The notes: a model not told the origin generated them from the sequence alone. Counted from the first letter of the stretch, positions 52,187 to 62,312 are shown. The stretch is DNA of 64,000 nt from Arthrobacter sp. Marseille-P9274 (GCF_946892675.1 NZ_CAMPOV010000001.1:1524033-1588032), one strand, 5' to 3'. A program made the numbers and translations.

Positions 52187-52564
52187 TCAGCGGCTGCGCC
52201 GGCCGCGGCCGGTGGACTTGGATCGGGCAGAGAATGCGGTGCGCACGCCGTAGGAGAACGCTGCGACCTTGATCAGCGGGGAGCCGATGGTCGCCGCGAC
52301 CAGCGAGGAGAGCGCCGAAACGTTGGCGGTCGCGTCCGACACGTTGGTCGAGATTCCGTCGACCTTCCTGAGCTGCTCGTTCGTGGTATTGACCGTGGTG
52401 GTCACCTCGTCGATCAGCGGGGTGGTCCCGTCGCTGATGGATCGGATGCTGATGCGGAGCTCGTCGAAGACCTTACCCAGCTTCAAGACCGGGACGGCCA
52501 GCAGGGCCACCAGCACGGCGAACACGCCCGCGGCGATCAGACCGGCAATATCTCCACCTGACAT
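52187..52564 (-). CDS. DUF948 domain-containing protein
   Basis: 125 aa. An N-terminal transmembrane helix (residues 5-25) is followed by a Ser/Thr/Val-rich coiled-coil-like region (ISIRSISDGTTPLIDEVTTT) and a basic tail RSKSTGRGRRSR. It matches DUF948 proteins linked to alaS in actinobacteria; function unknown. ATG at 52564 with AAGGAG upstream. Likely co-transcribed with the next small gene. Confidence 0.85.
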   Translation of the reverse strand: MSGGDIAGLIAAGVFAVLVALLAVPVLKLGKVFDELRISIRSISDGTTPLIDEVTTTVNTTNEQLRKVDGISTNVSDATANVSALSSLVAATIGSPLIKVAAFSYGVRTAFSARSKSTGRGRRSR

Positions 52565-52676
52565 GGAACTCCTTTGCAGTTTTGCGCGCGTCCGGCCCGG
52601 CCGTTCACGGCTCTGGATTCGGCTAGCGACGTCGGCGCTTTACGTCATGGTGCATCCGCACCTCATATGTACCTTA

Positions 52677-52720
52677 CCTACTGAACAGCCCGCGGCGCTT
52701 GCCACGGGCTGTTCAGTAGG
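52677..52720 (-). terminator. rpsD terminator hairpin
   Basis: CCTACTGAACAGCCCG (52677-52692) and its exact reverse complement (52705-52720) form a 16-bp stem with a 12-base loop, 72 bases after the rpsD stop. No T tract follows. It separates rpsD from the DUF948-alaS group. Confidence 0.8.
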
Positions 52721-52791
52721 GGTTCCGCTGCTGCGGTATCCAGTTGTCCTCCGCCGGTCTCCGTCAGCCGAAGACCGGCTCCCGGCTGGGA

Positions 52792-53418
52792 CTAACGTGC
52801 GTAGTATTCGACGACGAGCTGCTCTTCGCAGGTCACCGGAACCTCGGCGCGCTTGGGACGGCGGACCAGGCGAGCCTGCAGCTTCTCCAGCGTGACGTCC
52901 AGGTAGGCCGGGACGTTCGGCAGGACGTCGCGGTGGGCGCCGGCTGCGGCCACCTGGAACGGCGGCATCTTCTCGGAGCGCTCGTGCACGTGCACCAGCT
53001 GGCCTTCGGAAACGCGGAAGGACGGGCGGTCCACGCGCTTGCCGTCGACCATAATGTGGCGGTGCACGACCAGCTGGCGGGCCTGGGCGATGGTGCGGGC
53101 GAAGCCGGCACGCAGGACCAGGGCGTCAAGACGCATTTCCAGCAGCTCGATCAGGTTTTCACCGGTCAGGCCGGCGGTGTTGCGGGCCTCTTCGAAGACA
53201 CGGGTCATCTGTGCTTCGCGGATGCCGTACTGGGCACGCAGGCGCTGCTTCTCGCGCAGGCGGACGGCGTAGTCGCTGTCCTGCTTGCGGCGGGCACGAC
53301 CATGCTGGCCGGGACCGTACGGACGGCGCTCCATGTACTTTTCGGCCTTGGGGGTCAGGGCAATTCCCAGGGACCGCGAAATGCGGACCTTGCGGCGGGC
53401 TCGTGTGTTGTTAGCCAC
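52792..53418 (-). CDS. rpsD: 30S ribosomal protein S4
   Basis: Primary 16S rRNA binding protein. 208 aa. After (M)ANNTRARRKVRISRSLGIAL come KRRPYGPGQHG-type residues (MERRPYGPGQHGRARRK) and the S4 RNA-binding domain around LEMRLDALVLRAGFA and HIMVDGKRVDRPSF. No Cys zinc motif near the N-terminus, so this is the zinc-independent form. GTG at 53418 with GAAGGA upstream; the longer frame to 53538 lacks support. A stand-alone rpsD, not in the alpha operon. Confidence 0.96.
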   Translation of the reverse strand: MANNTRARRKVRISRSLGIALTPKAEKYMERRPYGPGQHGRARRKQDSDYAVRLREKQRLRAQYGIREAQMTRVFEEARNTAGLTGENLIELLEMRLDALVLRAGFARTIAQARQLVVHRHIMVDGKRVDRPSFRVSEGQLVHVHERSEKMPPFQVAAAGAHRDVLPNVPAYLDVTLEKLQARLVRRPKRAEVPVTCEEQLVVEYYAR

Positions 53419-53582
53419 GATGTCCTTCCAATTCATGCGGTGAAGTGATGTGCTGGCCTCCACGATCGGAGAGCGTTGGTCACCGCTGCCTTCAGCTACA
53501 ACCGCCCGGAGCGCACGTCGCACCCACGGAAAATACATTCAGGGATCGACGGCGCAAAAAGCGGCTTGCCAGTCAGCCAATA

Positions 53583-53588
53583 ATCCTA
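53583..53588 (-). promoter_or_regulatory. Candidate -10 for rpsD
   Basis: TAGGAT on the minus strand, about 165 bases upstream of rpsD, is the best -10-like hexamer in the 239-base gap. No convincing -35 is seen. The rest of 53419-53657 holds nothing recognisable. Confidence 0.3.
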
Positions 53589-53657
53589 GCATCAATCGGC
53601 GGCCCGCCCGGCACACGACAGCGTTGAGCCAGTTGCAGATCGCTGGCTGAGCGCGGG

Positions 53658-54482
53658 CTATGGCAGCTCCCGCGGAGGTGCTGAAGGAATAATGTCCTGG
53701 CTTCGAAGCAGTGAGCTGATCAGGGCGGCCGGGTGGCCGCGATGGTAATGGCACACTGCGACCGCTACGGTGATGACCCCTAAAACGCCGCAGATCATGT
53801 CCGTCACGGTGTCTTCCAGGCCTGCGTTCTGCGAACGGGTGCCTAGGAAACGGTCGCTGGTGAATTCGGCGATTTCCCACATGGCAGCTGCGAACCCCCC
53901 TGAGGACACCACCCCCGCAACCATCAAGAACGGGGGAAGGGCAAGTTGCATCCGCCGATCGGCGATGCCGAGGGCGAAGACGGTGGCCCAACCGACCAAA
54001 GCACCGGAGAACGCGTGGACAGGCTTGTCCCACTGGGTCCAGAAAGCATAGAGCCCCAACTGGGTGCCAACGAACGGTCCCGCAAGCAGGAACCCGAAAT
54101 AGCAGCCGTACAGCCATGTCGGGCACCGGGCATTGATGGCCAGTTCCAGCGCGGAGGGAACCAGCGCCGCCCCGATCAGCATGGCCGGGACGGCAGCGTC
54201 GCTCCAGGTTTGCGTTAGGGCCGCGACCGCCAGGAATCCAAGAAAAAGCACCTCCACCGGGACGAGCATCCTCGTTCCGGGGGCATCCAGGAACGACCGG
54301 ATGACGGAGCGGAAGGCCAGCGCCGCGCCGGAGGTACGACCTTCCCTGCCAGTGTCGTTGCCGTTCACGGGCGTACGGACTGCCGCCTGCTGCGGGTCCC
54401 CGCCGGCCTGGCTGCGGGTTCCGGCAGGTTCGGCGGGGTTTTCGTCCGGACCGGGATCGGGATGCATTGCTGTCTCATCCAT
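53658..54482 (-). CDS. Multi-pass membrane protein, YjdF/DUF2238-like
   Basis: 274 aa. A hydrophilic Pro/Gly-rich N-terminus (1-65) is followed by about six hydrophobic segments between residues 72 and 245. Conserved-looking loops are WDKPVHAFSGALVGW and AAAMWEIAEFTSD with GLEDTVTDMICGVLG, which resemble the HxxxG and WExxE features of YjdF/DUF2238 proteins. Function unknown. ATG at 54482 used; an ATG at 54467 is equally possible. A perfect palindrome at 54558-54579 sits in its upstream region. Confidence 0.72.
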   Translation of the reverse strand: MDETAMHPDPGPDENPAEPAGTRSQAGGDPQQAAVRTPVNGNDTGREGRTSGAALAFRSVIRSFLDAPGTRMLVPVEVLFLGFLAVAALTQTWSDAAVPAMLIGAALVPSALELAINARCPTWLYGCYFGFLLAGPFVGTQLGLYAFWTQWDKPVHAFSGALVGWATVFALGIADRRMQLALPPFLMVAGVVSSGGFAAAMWEIAEFTSDRFLGTRSQNAGLEDTVTDMICGVLGVITVAVAVCHYHRGHPAALISSLLRSQDIIPSAPPRELP

Positions 54483-54557
54483 CGGACGCGGCCAAAGTCG
54501 AGGAGGCTTCGCCCCTGCGAAGTCCCGAAACCCAGCTGACCTCGGCTTTCACACTTT

Positions 54558-54579
54558 GAGTGTAACGATGGTTACACTC
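54558..54579. promoter_or_regulatory. Perfect palindrome TGTAAC-N4-GTTACA type operator
   Basis: GAGTGTAAC-GATG-GTTACACTC, a perfect 9-4-9 inverted repeat. It lies 76 bases upstream of the leftward membrane-protein gene. On the plus strand TTTCAC and TACACT flank it with a 20-base spacer, reminiscent of promoters controlled by MerR-type regulators. No such regulator is encoded nearby. Confidence 0.6.
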
Positions 54580-54683
54580 CGGAGGAATGATAGCCATCGC
54601 TTTTCCCCTAATCGTCGCCTGCAAGCAGTTCCGCAATCTTGCGTTATGCCACCCCTGCCACGAGGACTTTGCATCCGTGCCGC

Positions 54684-55124
54684 TCATTGGCCGGTCAGGT
54701 ATCGGTTACGAGTTTCGATGAGATCCCGAAGGTATCGAGCAAGGAAAAGCCGTTCGGCAATCCTGCCGGCCGGACCAAGGGGGGCGGCAAATTCGATGCG
54801 GTCAATCATGACTGTTTCTTCGCCGTCGTCTAGGAACTCGTGGATATGCCGGAAGCGCCGGAATGGTCCTCTGACCTGTTCATCGACGAAATAGTCCGGG
54901 GAGACCATCTCGGTTATCCGGCTGGTCATATGTATGGGAATCCCGAAGTGCCAGGCCCGCCATGTGACCTCCTCCCCTAATGAGATCAGCCCCGCTGTTA
55001 CACCCCGGACGGCCTTCTCCCTGGACTTCGCCATCGAACCGACATGGGCATCGATGCTGAGGGAACGGTCAAAGAGATCGGCCTTGCTGATCTTCGATCG
55101 GGTGATGCATTCGAAAGACGCCAC
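54684..55124 (-). CDS. SRPBCC (START-like) family protein
   Basis: About 146 aa of the SRPBCC fold, a cyclase/lipid-binding-like pocket of unknown substrate. Core residues include FDRSLSIDAHVGSMAKSREK, SLGEEVTWRAWHFGIPI, DEQVRGPFRRFRHIHEF and IDRIEFAAPLGP, strong resemblance to a common actinobacterial SRPBCC group. The start is uncertain: GTG at 55124 places the fold at the N-terminus but has no Shine-Dalgarno; a TTG at 55190 would add 22 residues unlike the family. Base composition here is clearly lower in G+C than the surroundings. Confidence 0.8.
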   Translation of the reverse strand: MASFECITRSKISKADLFDRSLSIDAHVGSMAKSREKAVRGVTAGLISLGEEVTWRAWHFGIPIHMTSRITEMVSPDYFVDEQVRGPFRRFRHIHEFLDDGEETVMIDRIEFAAPLGPAGRIAERLFLARYLRDLIETRNRYLTGQ

Positions 55125-55450
55125 CGACAAAGTATGGCAGCGATGTCGACTGCGGATCCGATCCAGTCTGTAGGTCTCGAAGCGGACCAATCACTCAGCC
55201 CTGTTCGGCAGGGAACTGCTGATTGACTGAGGCATTCCGGCTACGAATTGCTGCCTTAATGCGGAATATAGAACAGCGGCCCTTCTAAAGCCCACCAGTA
55301 CCAGCAAAGATTCCATATCCCTGAACCCCCCACTATTTCTCATCGAATGGCCGAATCGGCGAAGCTTCCATGACACTCACAGAATGGGCTGAGATTCGAG
55401 GTTGCCCTGATACACGCGTGACTGCATGGGAGCGGCATTACGCTGGAGGA
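55125..55450. other. Low-GC gap between SRPBCC and dtd genes
   Basis: A 326-base divergent region with no supported gene. Counting 55201-55380 gives 93 G or C out of 180 (52 percent), far below the flanking genes. It must hold promoters for both neighbours, but only isolated -10-like hexamers are visible (TATAGA at 55267, TACGCT at 55439). It may be the edge of acquired DNA. Confidence 0.5.
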
Positions 55451-55903
55451 ATGCGAGCCATACTCCAGCGGGTCAGCCGCGCCAGCGTCAGCGTCGAAGG
55501 AAAGATCGTCGGAGCCATCGATGAACCCGGCCTGCTGGTGCTGGCCGGCGCCACCCATACCGACAGCGAGGCCGCGGCGGCATTGCTCGCGCAGAAGATC
55601 TGGAACCTGCGCATCCTGGAGGGCGAAAAATCCTGCTCCGACGTCTCGGCTCCGCTGTTGGTGGTCAGCCAATTCACGCTCTACGCTGACACCCGGCGCG
55701 GCCGGCGCCCGTCCTGGTCTGCGGCCGCTCCGGGCGAAATCAGCGAGCCGCTCATCGACAGCCTAGTCACCGGCCTCCGGGAACTCGGCGCTCATGTGGA
55801 GACCGGGGTCTTCGGCGCGATGATGGAGGTCGAGCTGGTCAACTCCGGCCCGTTCACCATCTGCCTGGACACCGAGGAGTTCGCGAAGCCGCGCCGGGCC
55901 TGA
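55451..55903 (+). CDS. dtd: D-aminoacyl-tRNA deacylase
   Basis: Removes D-amino acids (and Gly from tRNA-Ala) from tRNA. 150 aa. [17 protein letters not shown] opens the protein; the active-site motif SQFTLYAD and the cross-subunit Gly-Pro motif NSGPFT are present. ATG at 55451 matches the conserved start. GGAGGA directly abuts the ATG, too close to act as a Shine-Dalgarno, and TACGCT ends 6 bases upstream, so the mRNA may be leaderless. Confidence 0.95.
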   Translation: MRAILQRVSRASVSVEGKIVGAIDEPGLLVLAGATHTDSEAAAALLAQKIWNLRILEGEKSCSDVSAPLLVVSQFTLYADTRRGRRPSWSAAAPGEISEPLIDSLVTGLRELGAHVETGVFGAMMEVELVNSGPFTICLDTEEFAKPRRA

Positions 55904-55981
55904 GCGCCTCCCCTGCCGTGGCCGCGGCGTGGCCTTTACGGTGGCTGTGCCGGCGAAACCCAAGCCACCGGCAGCCGTTGG

Positions 55982-57394
55982 CTATTCCCCGCGGATGATC
56001 TTGCGCAGGCGGTCCAGGCGCGCCGAGATCTCGCGCTCTGCCCCGTTGCCGTTCGGCTTGTAGTAGTCGCGGCCCACGAGGTCGTCCGGCGGGTACTGCT
56101 GCCGTGCGATGGCGTGCGGCTCGTCGTGCGAGTAGACGTATCCCTTGCCGTGGCCCAGCTGCTTGGCTCCGGGATAGTGGGAATCGCGCAGGTGCGTCGG
56201 GATCCCCTGGCCCCGGCCGGCCCGCACGTCCGCGACCGCCGCGTTGATGCCGTTGTAGGCGGCGTTGGATTTCGGGGCGGTGGCGATATGGACCACGGCC
56301 TCGGCCAGCACGAGGCGCCCCTCCGGCATGCCGATCAGCTGCACCGCCTGGGCCGCCGCGACGGCCGTCTGCAGCGCCGTCGGATCCGCCATGCCCACGT
56401 CCTCTGCCGCGGAGATGATGATCCTGCGCGCCACGAACCGGGGGTCCTCCCCCGCCTCCAGCATCCGCGCCAGGTAGTGCAGGGAGGCGTCGACGTCGGA
56501 ACCGCGCATGGATTTGATGAAGGCGCTGGTGACGTCGTAGTGCTGGTCGCCCGCCCGGTCGTAGCGGAGCGCGGCGCGGTCGACCGCCTGCTCGGCGTGG
56601 GCCAGTTCCACCAGGACCGGGCCGGGGGTATCCGGCGACCTCGCCTCGCTCCACGCGACGCCGGCGGCGGCCTCCAACGCAGTCAGTCCGCGGCGGGCGT
56701 CCCCGGCGGCCAAGCGGACCAGATGCTCCAGCGCCTCGGGCGCCAGCTCGACGGTACCCGCGAGCCCGCGCTCGTCCTCGACCGCGCGCAGCAGCAGCTC
56801 CTCGATGTCCTTGGCGGTCAGCGGCTTCAACGTCAGCAGCAGGGAGCGCGAGAGCAACGGGGAAACGACGGAGAAGGACGGGTTCTCCGTGGTGGCGGCG
56901 ATCAGGACCACCCAGCGGTTTTCCACCCCGGGCAGCAGCGCATCCTGCTGGGCCTTGTTGAAGCGGTGGATCTCGTCCAGGAACAGCACCGTGGTGGTCG
57001 AGTGGAGATCGCGGGCGGTCAGCGCGTCGTCCATGACGCGCCGGACATCCTTGACGCCGGCCGTGATCGCCGAGAGCTCCACGAACTTGCGCCCCGGGCC
57101 CCGGGCGATGACGTGGGCCAGCGTCGTCTTGCCCGTTCCGGGCGGCCCCCACAGCATGACGGACGACGGACCGGCTGGCCCGGCGTCGCTGCCGCCGGCA
57201 GCCAGCATCCGCAACGGCGAACCCGGCTGCAGGAGATGCTGCTGGCCCACCACCTCATCCAGGCTGCGCGGCCGCATCCGGACCGCCAGCGGACTGCGGG
57301 GGCGCCCGGATCCGGCACCACCGCCCGCAGTGTCGCCGGCACCGCCGTCGTACTCATCCTCATCGCCCGCGGCGGCACTGAACAAATCACTCAC
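55982..57394 (-). CDS. rarA: Replication-associated recombination protein A (RarA/MgsA)
   Basis: AAA+ ATPase related to clamp loaders, acting at stalled forks. 470 aa. The opening [22 protein letters not shown], Walker [15 protein letters not shown] and Walker [18 protein letters not shown] are typical. The C-terminal MgsA domain has [24 protein letters not shown] at 57394. Convergent with dtd and downstream of the aspS terminator. Confidence 0.95.
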   Translation of the reverse strand: MSDLFSAAAGDEDEYDGGAGDTAGGGAGSGRPRSPLAVRMRPRSLDEVVGQQHLLQPGSPLRMLAAGGSDAGPAGPSSVMLWGPPGTGKTTLAHVIARGPGRKFVELSAITAGVKDVRRVMDDALTARDLHSTTTVLFLDEIHRFNKAQQDALLPGVENRWVVLIAATTENPSFSVVSPLLSRSLLLTLKPLTAKDIEELLLRAVEDERGLAGTVELAPEALEHLVRLAAGDARRGLTALEAAAGVAWSEARSPDTPGPVLVELAHAEQAVDRAALRYDRAGDQHYDVTSAFIKSMRGSDVDASLHYLARMLEAGEDPRFVARRIIISAAEDVGMADPTALQTAVAAAQAVQLIGMPEGRLVLAEAVVHIATAPKSNAAYNGINAAVADVRAGRGQGIPTHLRDSHYPGAKQLGHGKGYVYSHDEPHAIARQQYPPDDLVGRDYYKPNGNGAEREISARLDRLRKIIRGE

Positions 57395-57465
57395 CCCTCA
57401 AGGCTATTACGTTGGCGTACCTCCACCGGGACGCTGCTCCCCAGGGCCGGCGCACCCGGACGCGA

Positions 57466-57499
57466 AAAGGGAGGCAAGCCGATTGGCTTGCCTCCCTTT
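57466..57499 (-). terminator. aspS intrinsic terminator
   Basis: On the minus strand AAAGGGAGGCAAGCC, loop AATC, GGCTTGCCTCCCTTT then a further T (TTTT run). A 15-bp perfect stem beginning 20 bases after the aspS stop, a classical Rho-independent terminator. Confidence 0.9.
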
Positions 57500-57518
57500 C
57501 CCTATGCCCCGGAACGGC

Positions 57519-59324
57519 CTAGTTCGCGGCCTTACCCTCCGCCGCCGCCTTGGCTTCGGCGGCCTTGGGCTGCGGCTTGAAGTCGACGCCCGCCTCCTTG
57601 CGCTGCTGCGGCGTGATCGCCGCCGGTGCGGCGGTCAGCGGGTCGTAGCCGCCGCCCGTCTTCGGGAACGCGATCACTTCGCGGATGGACTCCTCGCCGG
57701 CGAGCAGGGCGACCACGCGGTCCCAGCCGAAGGCGATGCCGCCATGCGGCGGGGCGCCGTACTTGAAGCCCTCGAGCAGGAAGCCGAACTTCGTCTGGGC
57801 CGACTCCTTGTCCAGCCCCATGACCTTGAAGACCCGCTCCTGGATATCCCGCTGGTGGATACGGATGGAGCCGCCGCCGATCTCGTTGCCGTTGCAGACG
57901 ATGTCGTAGGCGAAGGACAGCGCGGATTCGGGCTCCTTGTCGAAGCTGTCCATGAACTCGGGCTTCGGCGAGGTGAAGGCGTGGTGCACGGCCGTCCACT
58001 TACCGCCGCCCACGGCCACGTCGCCGGAGGCCACCGCGGCCTCAGCCGGCTCGAACATCGGCGCGTCGACGACCCACAGGAACGACCAGTCGCCGTCCTT
58101 GATCAGCCCGGTGCGGTGGCCGATTTCCACGCGTGCCGCGCCCAGCAGCGCACGCGACGCGGCCCGGTCGCCGGCGGCGAAGAAGACGCAGTCGCCCGGC
58201 TTCGCGCCGACGGTGCCGGCCAGGTTTTCGCGCTCGAAGTCGGTGAGGTTCTTGGCCACCGGGCCGGTCAGCTCGCCGGACTCCTGGACCAGCACGTACG
58301 CGAGCCCCTTCGCGCCGCGCTGCTTGGCCCATTCCTGCCAGGCATCCAGCGTGCGGCGCGCCTGCGAAGCGCCGCCGGGCATCACGACGGCGCCGACGTA
58401 CGGAGCCTGGAACACGCGGAAGGTGGTGTCCTTGAAGAATTCCGTCAGCTCGGTCAGCTCCAGGCCGAAGCGCAGGTCCGGCTTGTCCGTGCCGTACTTG
58501 TCCATCGCCTCGGCGTAGGTCATCCGCCGGATCGGGGTGGGGATTTCGACGTCGATCAGCCGCCACAGCGCCTGCACGATCCGCTCGCCCAGGCCGATGA
58601 CATCGTCCTGCTCCACGAAGCTGGCCTCGATGTCCAGCTGGGTGAATTCCGGCTGCCGGTCGGCGCGGAAATCCTCGTCCCGGTAGCAGCGGGCGATCTG
58701 GTAGTACTTCTCGAAGCCGCCGACCTGCAGCAGCTGCTTGAAGAGCTGCGGCGACTGCGGCAGCGCGTACCAGGAACCGGGCGCCAGACGGGCCGGGACC
58801 AGGAAGTCGCGGGCGCCTTCCGGGGTGGAACGGGTCAGGGTCGGGGTCTCGATCTCGACGAAGCCGTCCTCGTGCAGCAGCTGCCGCGCGACGCGGTTGG
58901 CCTCGGAGCGCAGCCGCAGGGCCGCGGAGGGGCCGGGGCGGCGAAGGTCGAGGTAGCGGTGCTTCAGGCGGGCTTCCTCGCCCACCTCCACGTGCTCGTC
59001 GATCTGGAACGGCAGCGGTTCGGAGGCGCTGAGGACGACGACGTCCTCGGCAATCACTTCGATCTCACCGGTGGCGAGGGCCGGGTTTTCGTTGCCCTCC
59101 GGGCGCTTCTCCACGGTGCCCTTGATCTGCAGCACGTATTCGTTGCGCAGTCCGTGGAAGACGTCCTCTTCCCGGACCACGACCTGGGCGACGCCGGAGG
59201 CATCACGAAGGTCGAGGAATGCCACACCGCCGTGGTCGCGCCGCCGGGCCACCCAACCGGCGAGGGTGACGGTCTGTCCGATGTGCTCGGCCCTCAACGA
59301 GCCGAGTTCATGTGTGCGCAGCAC
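57519..59324 (-). CDS. aspS: Aspartyl-tRNA synthetase (probably non-discriminating)
   Basis: Class II synthetase, 601 aa. The N-terminal anticodon-binding OB fold reads [20 protein letters not shown]; the bacterial GAD insertion lies near 300-430. Motif 2 is [20 protein letters not shown] and motif 3 [10 protein letters not shown]. The His in RRRDHGG, where E. coli has Leu, is a residue associated with AspRS enzymes that also charge tRNA-Asn. A Lys/Ala-rich tail ends the protein. GTG at 59324 with AAAGGAA upstream; the longer frame is not supported. Confidence 0.95.
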   Translation of the reverse strand: MLRTHELGSLRAEHIGQTVTLAGWVARRRDHGGVAFLDLRDASGVAQVVVREEDVFHGLRNEYVLQIKGTVEKRPEGNENPALATGEIEVIAEDVVVLSASEPLPFQIDEHVEVGEEARLKHRYLDLRRPGPSAALRLRSEANRVARQLLHEDGFVEIETPTLTRSTPEGARDFLVPARLAPGSWYALPQSPQLFKQLLQVGGFEKYYQIARCYRDEDFRADRQPEFTQLDIEASFVEQDDVIGLGERIVQALWRLIDVEIPTPIRRMTYAEAMDKYGTDKPDLRFGLELTELTEFFKDTTFRVFQAPYVGAVVMPGGASQARRTLDAWQEWAKQRGAKGLAYVLVQESGELTGPVAKNLTDFERENLAGTVGAKPGDCVFFAAGDRAASRALLGAARVEIGHRTGLIKDGDWSFLWVVDAPMFEPAEAAVASGDVAVGGGKWTAVHHAFTSPKPEFMDSFDKEPESALSFAYDIVCNGNEIGGGSIRIHQRDIQERVFKVMGLDKESAQTKFGFLLEGFKYGAPPHGGIAFGWDRVVALLAGEESIREVIAFPKTGGGYDPLTAAPAAITPQQRKEAGVDFKPQPKAAEAKAAAEGKAAN

Positions 59325-59524
59325 AGCATTCCTTTCAGTTGCCTCACTTCCTGGGCCGGCTGCGGGACTCCGCACCGGCGGCAAGTGATTAGAGTAGTTC
59401 TCGAGATGAGTCGTGAACGAGTTTACCGTTGATCGGCCCGCTGTCCGGACAGTAGCCGGACCAGCCTCGCGGCAGCAGCACCGGCTGGGCACGATCCGGA
59501 AGTATCGATGGGCGGAAGAATTTT

Positions 59525-60778
59525 GTGAGCAGTGAATCGGCATTGGAACGCAGACTCGGCGGCTTCGACGCCACCACCGTGGGCGTCGGCTCCATGGTCG
59601 GCGCCGGGGTCTTCGTTGTCTTCTCCCCCGCCGCGGGCGCGGCCGGCAGCTGGCTGCTGCTGTCGCTGGCGGCCGCCGCCGTCGTCGCCTACTGCAATGC
59701 CATGGCGTCCGCGCAGCTGGCCGCCATCCACCCCACCAGCGGCGGAACCTACATCTACGGACGCCGGCAGCTGGGTGAATGGCCAGGCTTCCTGGCCGGC
59801 TGGGGCTACATCACGGGCAAGACGTCCTCGTGCGCGGCCATGGCGCTGGCCTTCGGCCTCTACGCATTTCCGGACTATGCCACGGCGGCCGCGGTGGCCG
59901 CCGTCGTGCTCCTGACCGGCATCAACCTGATGGGCATCACGCGCACCGCCTGGATGACGCGCTGGTTCGTCTCCGTAGTGGTGGCGATCCTGGTGTTCCT
60001 CGTGGTGGTCGCCTTCGACGCCCCGCCCATAGGAGGGACGACGGCGGCCGTCGAGACGAGCCCCTACGGTGTCCTCCAGGCGGCGGGACTGTTCTTCTTC
60101 GCGTTCGCCGGCTATGCGCGGATCGCCACCATGGGAGAGGAAGTCCGGGAGCCGGCCAAGCTGATCCCCCGCGCCATCATGGGCGCACTCGCCTTCACCC
60201 TGGTGCTGTACGTGGCGCTGGGCCTGGCGCTGCTGGACTTCATGGGCGCCGGCCTGCTCGCCGCGACCCCGGCCCCGCTGCTGGCGGTCGGCGAAGCGGT
60301 CGGCGGCGGGGTAGGAACCGCCGCCGTCACCGTAGCCGCCACGCTTGGCTGCCTCGGCGCCCTGCTGGCCCTGATCGCCGGAGTCAGCCGGACGATGTTC
60401 GCGATGGCGCGCGAGGGGGACCTGCCCCGCGGGCTGGCCACGGTCTGGCCGCGGTTCAAGGTTCCGTACCTTGCGGACCTCACCGTCGCCGTCGTCGTGG
60501 TCTTCCTGCTGCTGACGCAGGACGTGCTCGCCGTGGTCGGCTTCTCCAGCTTCGGCGTGCTGATCTACTACGCCGTGACGAACGCCTCCGCCCTGACGCT
60601 TCAGGACCGGCCCTGGTACGCGCCGAAGGCACTGAACATCCTCGGCCTGGCCGGCTGCCTGCTGCTGGCCTTCACGCTGCCGCTGGCCTCGGTGCTGACG
60701 ATGGCTGGCGTGCTCGCGGTGGGGCTGCTCGGGCGGGCGGTGCTCAAGCCGGGCGGCCGCGCCCGGAACCACTCCTGA
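59525..60778 (+). CDS. APC family amino-acid permease
   Basis: Secondary transporter of the amino acid-polyamine-organocation superfamily, 417 aa with about 12 hydrophobic segments. The first helix carries the substrate-binding [11 protein letters not shown]; helix 2-3 has [24 protein letters not shown], and helix 6 [22 protein letters not shown] at 59525. Substrate unknown. Divergent from aspS, convergent with hisS; a self-complementary CGCCGCCCGGGCGGCG separates it from hisS. Confidence 0.92.
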   Translation: MSSESALERRLGGFDATTVGVGSMVGAGVFVVFSPAAGAAGSWLLLSLAAAAVVAYCNAMASAQLAAIHPTSGGTYIYGRRQLGEWPGFLAGWGYITGKTSSCAAMALAFGLYAFPDYATAAAVAAVVLLTGINLMGITRTAWMTRWFVSVVVAILVFLVVVAFDAPPIGGTTAAVETSPYGVLQAAGLFFFAFAGYARIATMGEEVREPAKLIPRAIMGALAFTLVLYVALGLALLDFMGAGLLAATPAPLLAVGEAVGGGVGTAAVTVAATLGCLGALLALIAGVSRTMFAMAREGDLPRGLATVWPRFKVPYLADLTVAVVVVFLLLTQDVLAVVGFSSFGVLIYYAVTNASALTLQDRPWYAPKALNILGLAGCLLLAFTLPLASVLTMAGVLAVGLLGRAVLKPGGRARNHS

Positions 60779-60799
60779 GCGCCGCCCGGGCGGCGGGCG

Positions 60800-62155
60800 T
60801 CAGTCCTGCGTGCCCGCGGCGAGGATCTGCGGCTGCAGGTCCTCGGCTGGCGGCGTCCACAGCGCCGGGTCGGCAGGCACCTGCTCGCCGGAACGGATGT
60901 CCTTGACCTCGTGGACCGGTGCGCCGCCGTCGTCCGTGGTGAACCAGACGAACGGGATGCCGCGCCGGTCCGCGTACTTGATCTGCTTGCCGAATTTCTC
61001 CGCCTTGGCCGCAACCTCCACGCTGATGCCGCGGCTGCGCAGCTGGGCGGCGACGTCCTGGGCCTGCGACCAGCTGTCGTCGTTCGCCAGGGTGACCAGC
61101 ACCGCCGTCGGCACTTGGCGGGAGGCGGTCGCGAACTCCTGGGCGAGGATCCGCATCACGAGGCGCGTGACGCCGATGGACAGACCGACGCCGGGGAATT
61201 TCCGGTTCCCCTTGGAGGCAAGGGCGTCGTAGCGGCCGCCGGAGCAGATGGAGCCAAGCTGCTCGTGGCCCACCAGGACGGTCTCGTAGACCGTGCCGGT
61301 GTAGTAGTCCAGGCCGCGGGCGATGCTCAGGTCCGCCAGCACCCGGCCGGGAGCCCGGCGCGATGCCTCGGCGATGACCTGCTCCAGCTCGTCCAGGCCG
61401 GTGTCGAGCAATTCGTTGCTGACGCCCAGCGCGCGGACCTGCTCCACGAACGAGGTGTCCTCGGTCCGGATCGAGGCCAGCTTGAGGGCCGCCTCGGCCT
61501 GCTCCAAGGTGGCGCCCAGCTCCTCCTGCAGCAGGGCGGAGACCTTTTCGGGACCAATCTTTTCCAGCTTGTCGATGCTGCGCAGGACACCGGCCGTGTC
61601 GTCGAGTCCGATCCCGCGGTAGAAGCCCTCGGCCAGCTTGCGGTTGTTGACCCGCAACCGGAACTCGGGGATCGGCAGGGCGCCCAGTGCCTCGACGATG
61701 ACCAGGGCCAGTTCGACGTCGTAGCGGAAGGGCAGCTCGCCGTCGCCGACGACGTCGATATCCGCCTGGGTGAATTCGCGGGCACGGCCCTCCTGCGGCC
61801 GCTCCCCGCGCCACACCTTCTGGATCTGGTAGCGGCGGAAGGGGAACGCCAGGTGGCCGGCGTTCTCGACCACGTAGCGCGCGAACGGCACGGTCAAGTC
61901 GAAGTGCAGCGCGAGCTTGTCCTGGTCCGGGGCGCCCGGATCTTCATCGGCCTGCAGCCGGTGCAGCCCGTAGACCTCCTTGTCGATCTCGCCCTTGCGC
62001 AGCAGCTGGCCGATGGTCTCTACCGCTCGGGTTTCGATGGAGGAGAACCCGTGCAGCTCGAAGGTGCGCCGCAGGCTATCCAGCACATGCAGCTCCACAA
62101 GCCTCTCCTGCGGAAGCCATTCCGGAAAACCTGACAGGGAGGCTTTGCGTGCCAT
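60800..62155 (-). CDS. hisS: Histidyl-tRNA synthetase
   Basis: Class II synthetase for His. 451 aa. Motif 1 region SSIETRAVETIGQLL, motif 2 RYQIQKVWRGERPQEGRAREFTQ (split in reading), and the His-specific AIARGLDYYTG-like LSIARGLDYYTGTVYE are present. CSGGRYDAL marks motif 3. The C-terminal anticodon domain follows. ATG at 62155 with AGGAG about 9 bases upstream. Confidence 0.96.
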   Translation of the reverse strand: MARKASLSGFPEWLPQERLVELHVLDSLRRTFELHGFSSIETRAVETIGQLLRKGEIDKEVYGLHRLQADEDPGAPDQDKLALHFDLTVPFARYVVENAGHLAFPFRRYQIQKVWRGERPQEGRAREFTQADIDVVGDGELPFRYDVELALVIVEALGALPIPEFRLRVNNRKLAEGFYRGIGLDDTAGVLRSIDKLEKIGPEKVSALLQEELGATLEQAEAALKLASIRTEDTSFVEQVRALGVSNELLDTGLDELEQVIAEASRRAPGRVLADLSIARGLDYYTGTVYETVLVGHEQLGSICSGGRYDALASKGNRKFPGVGLSIGVTRLVMRILAQEFATASRQVPTAVLVTLANDDSWSQAQDVAAQLRSRGISVEVAAKAEKFGKQIKYADRRGIPFVWFTTDDGGAPVHEVKDIRSGEQVPADPALWTPPAEDLQPQILAAGTQD

Positions 62156-62251
62156 GCGTGGATATCTCCTGGTTGCTCGTGGGAAGGCCGCCGACGCGCC
62201 ATGGTTGGTCGGCCGTGCCGTTCGATGAATGCCTAAACTGGCTGCCGGACC

Positions 62252-62257
62252 ATTTTA
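62252..62257 (-). promoter_or_regulatory. Candidate -10 for hisS
   Basis: TAAAAT on the minus strand, 97 bases before the hisS start; no clear -35. On the plus strand TAAACT at 62234-62239 could serve the divergent isomerase gene. Both are single-hexamer calls. Confidence 0.3.
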
Positions 62258-62312
62258 CGGCACCGGCGCGTGGCCCCGACCAGGCCGAGTGCGGGCCGGA
62301 AGGAGGAGCACG

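Noticed and set aside
54587-54722. A short plus-strand frame MIAIAFPLIV... after the palindrome
   Set aside because: GGAGGA abuts the ATG, the peptide has no features, and it runs into the end of the SRPBCC gene.
56805-59432. An 875-codon plus-strand frame opposite aspS and part of rarA
   Set aside because: Runs antisense across two real genes and the aspS terminator; no recognisable domain.
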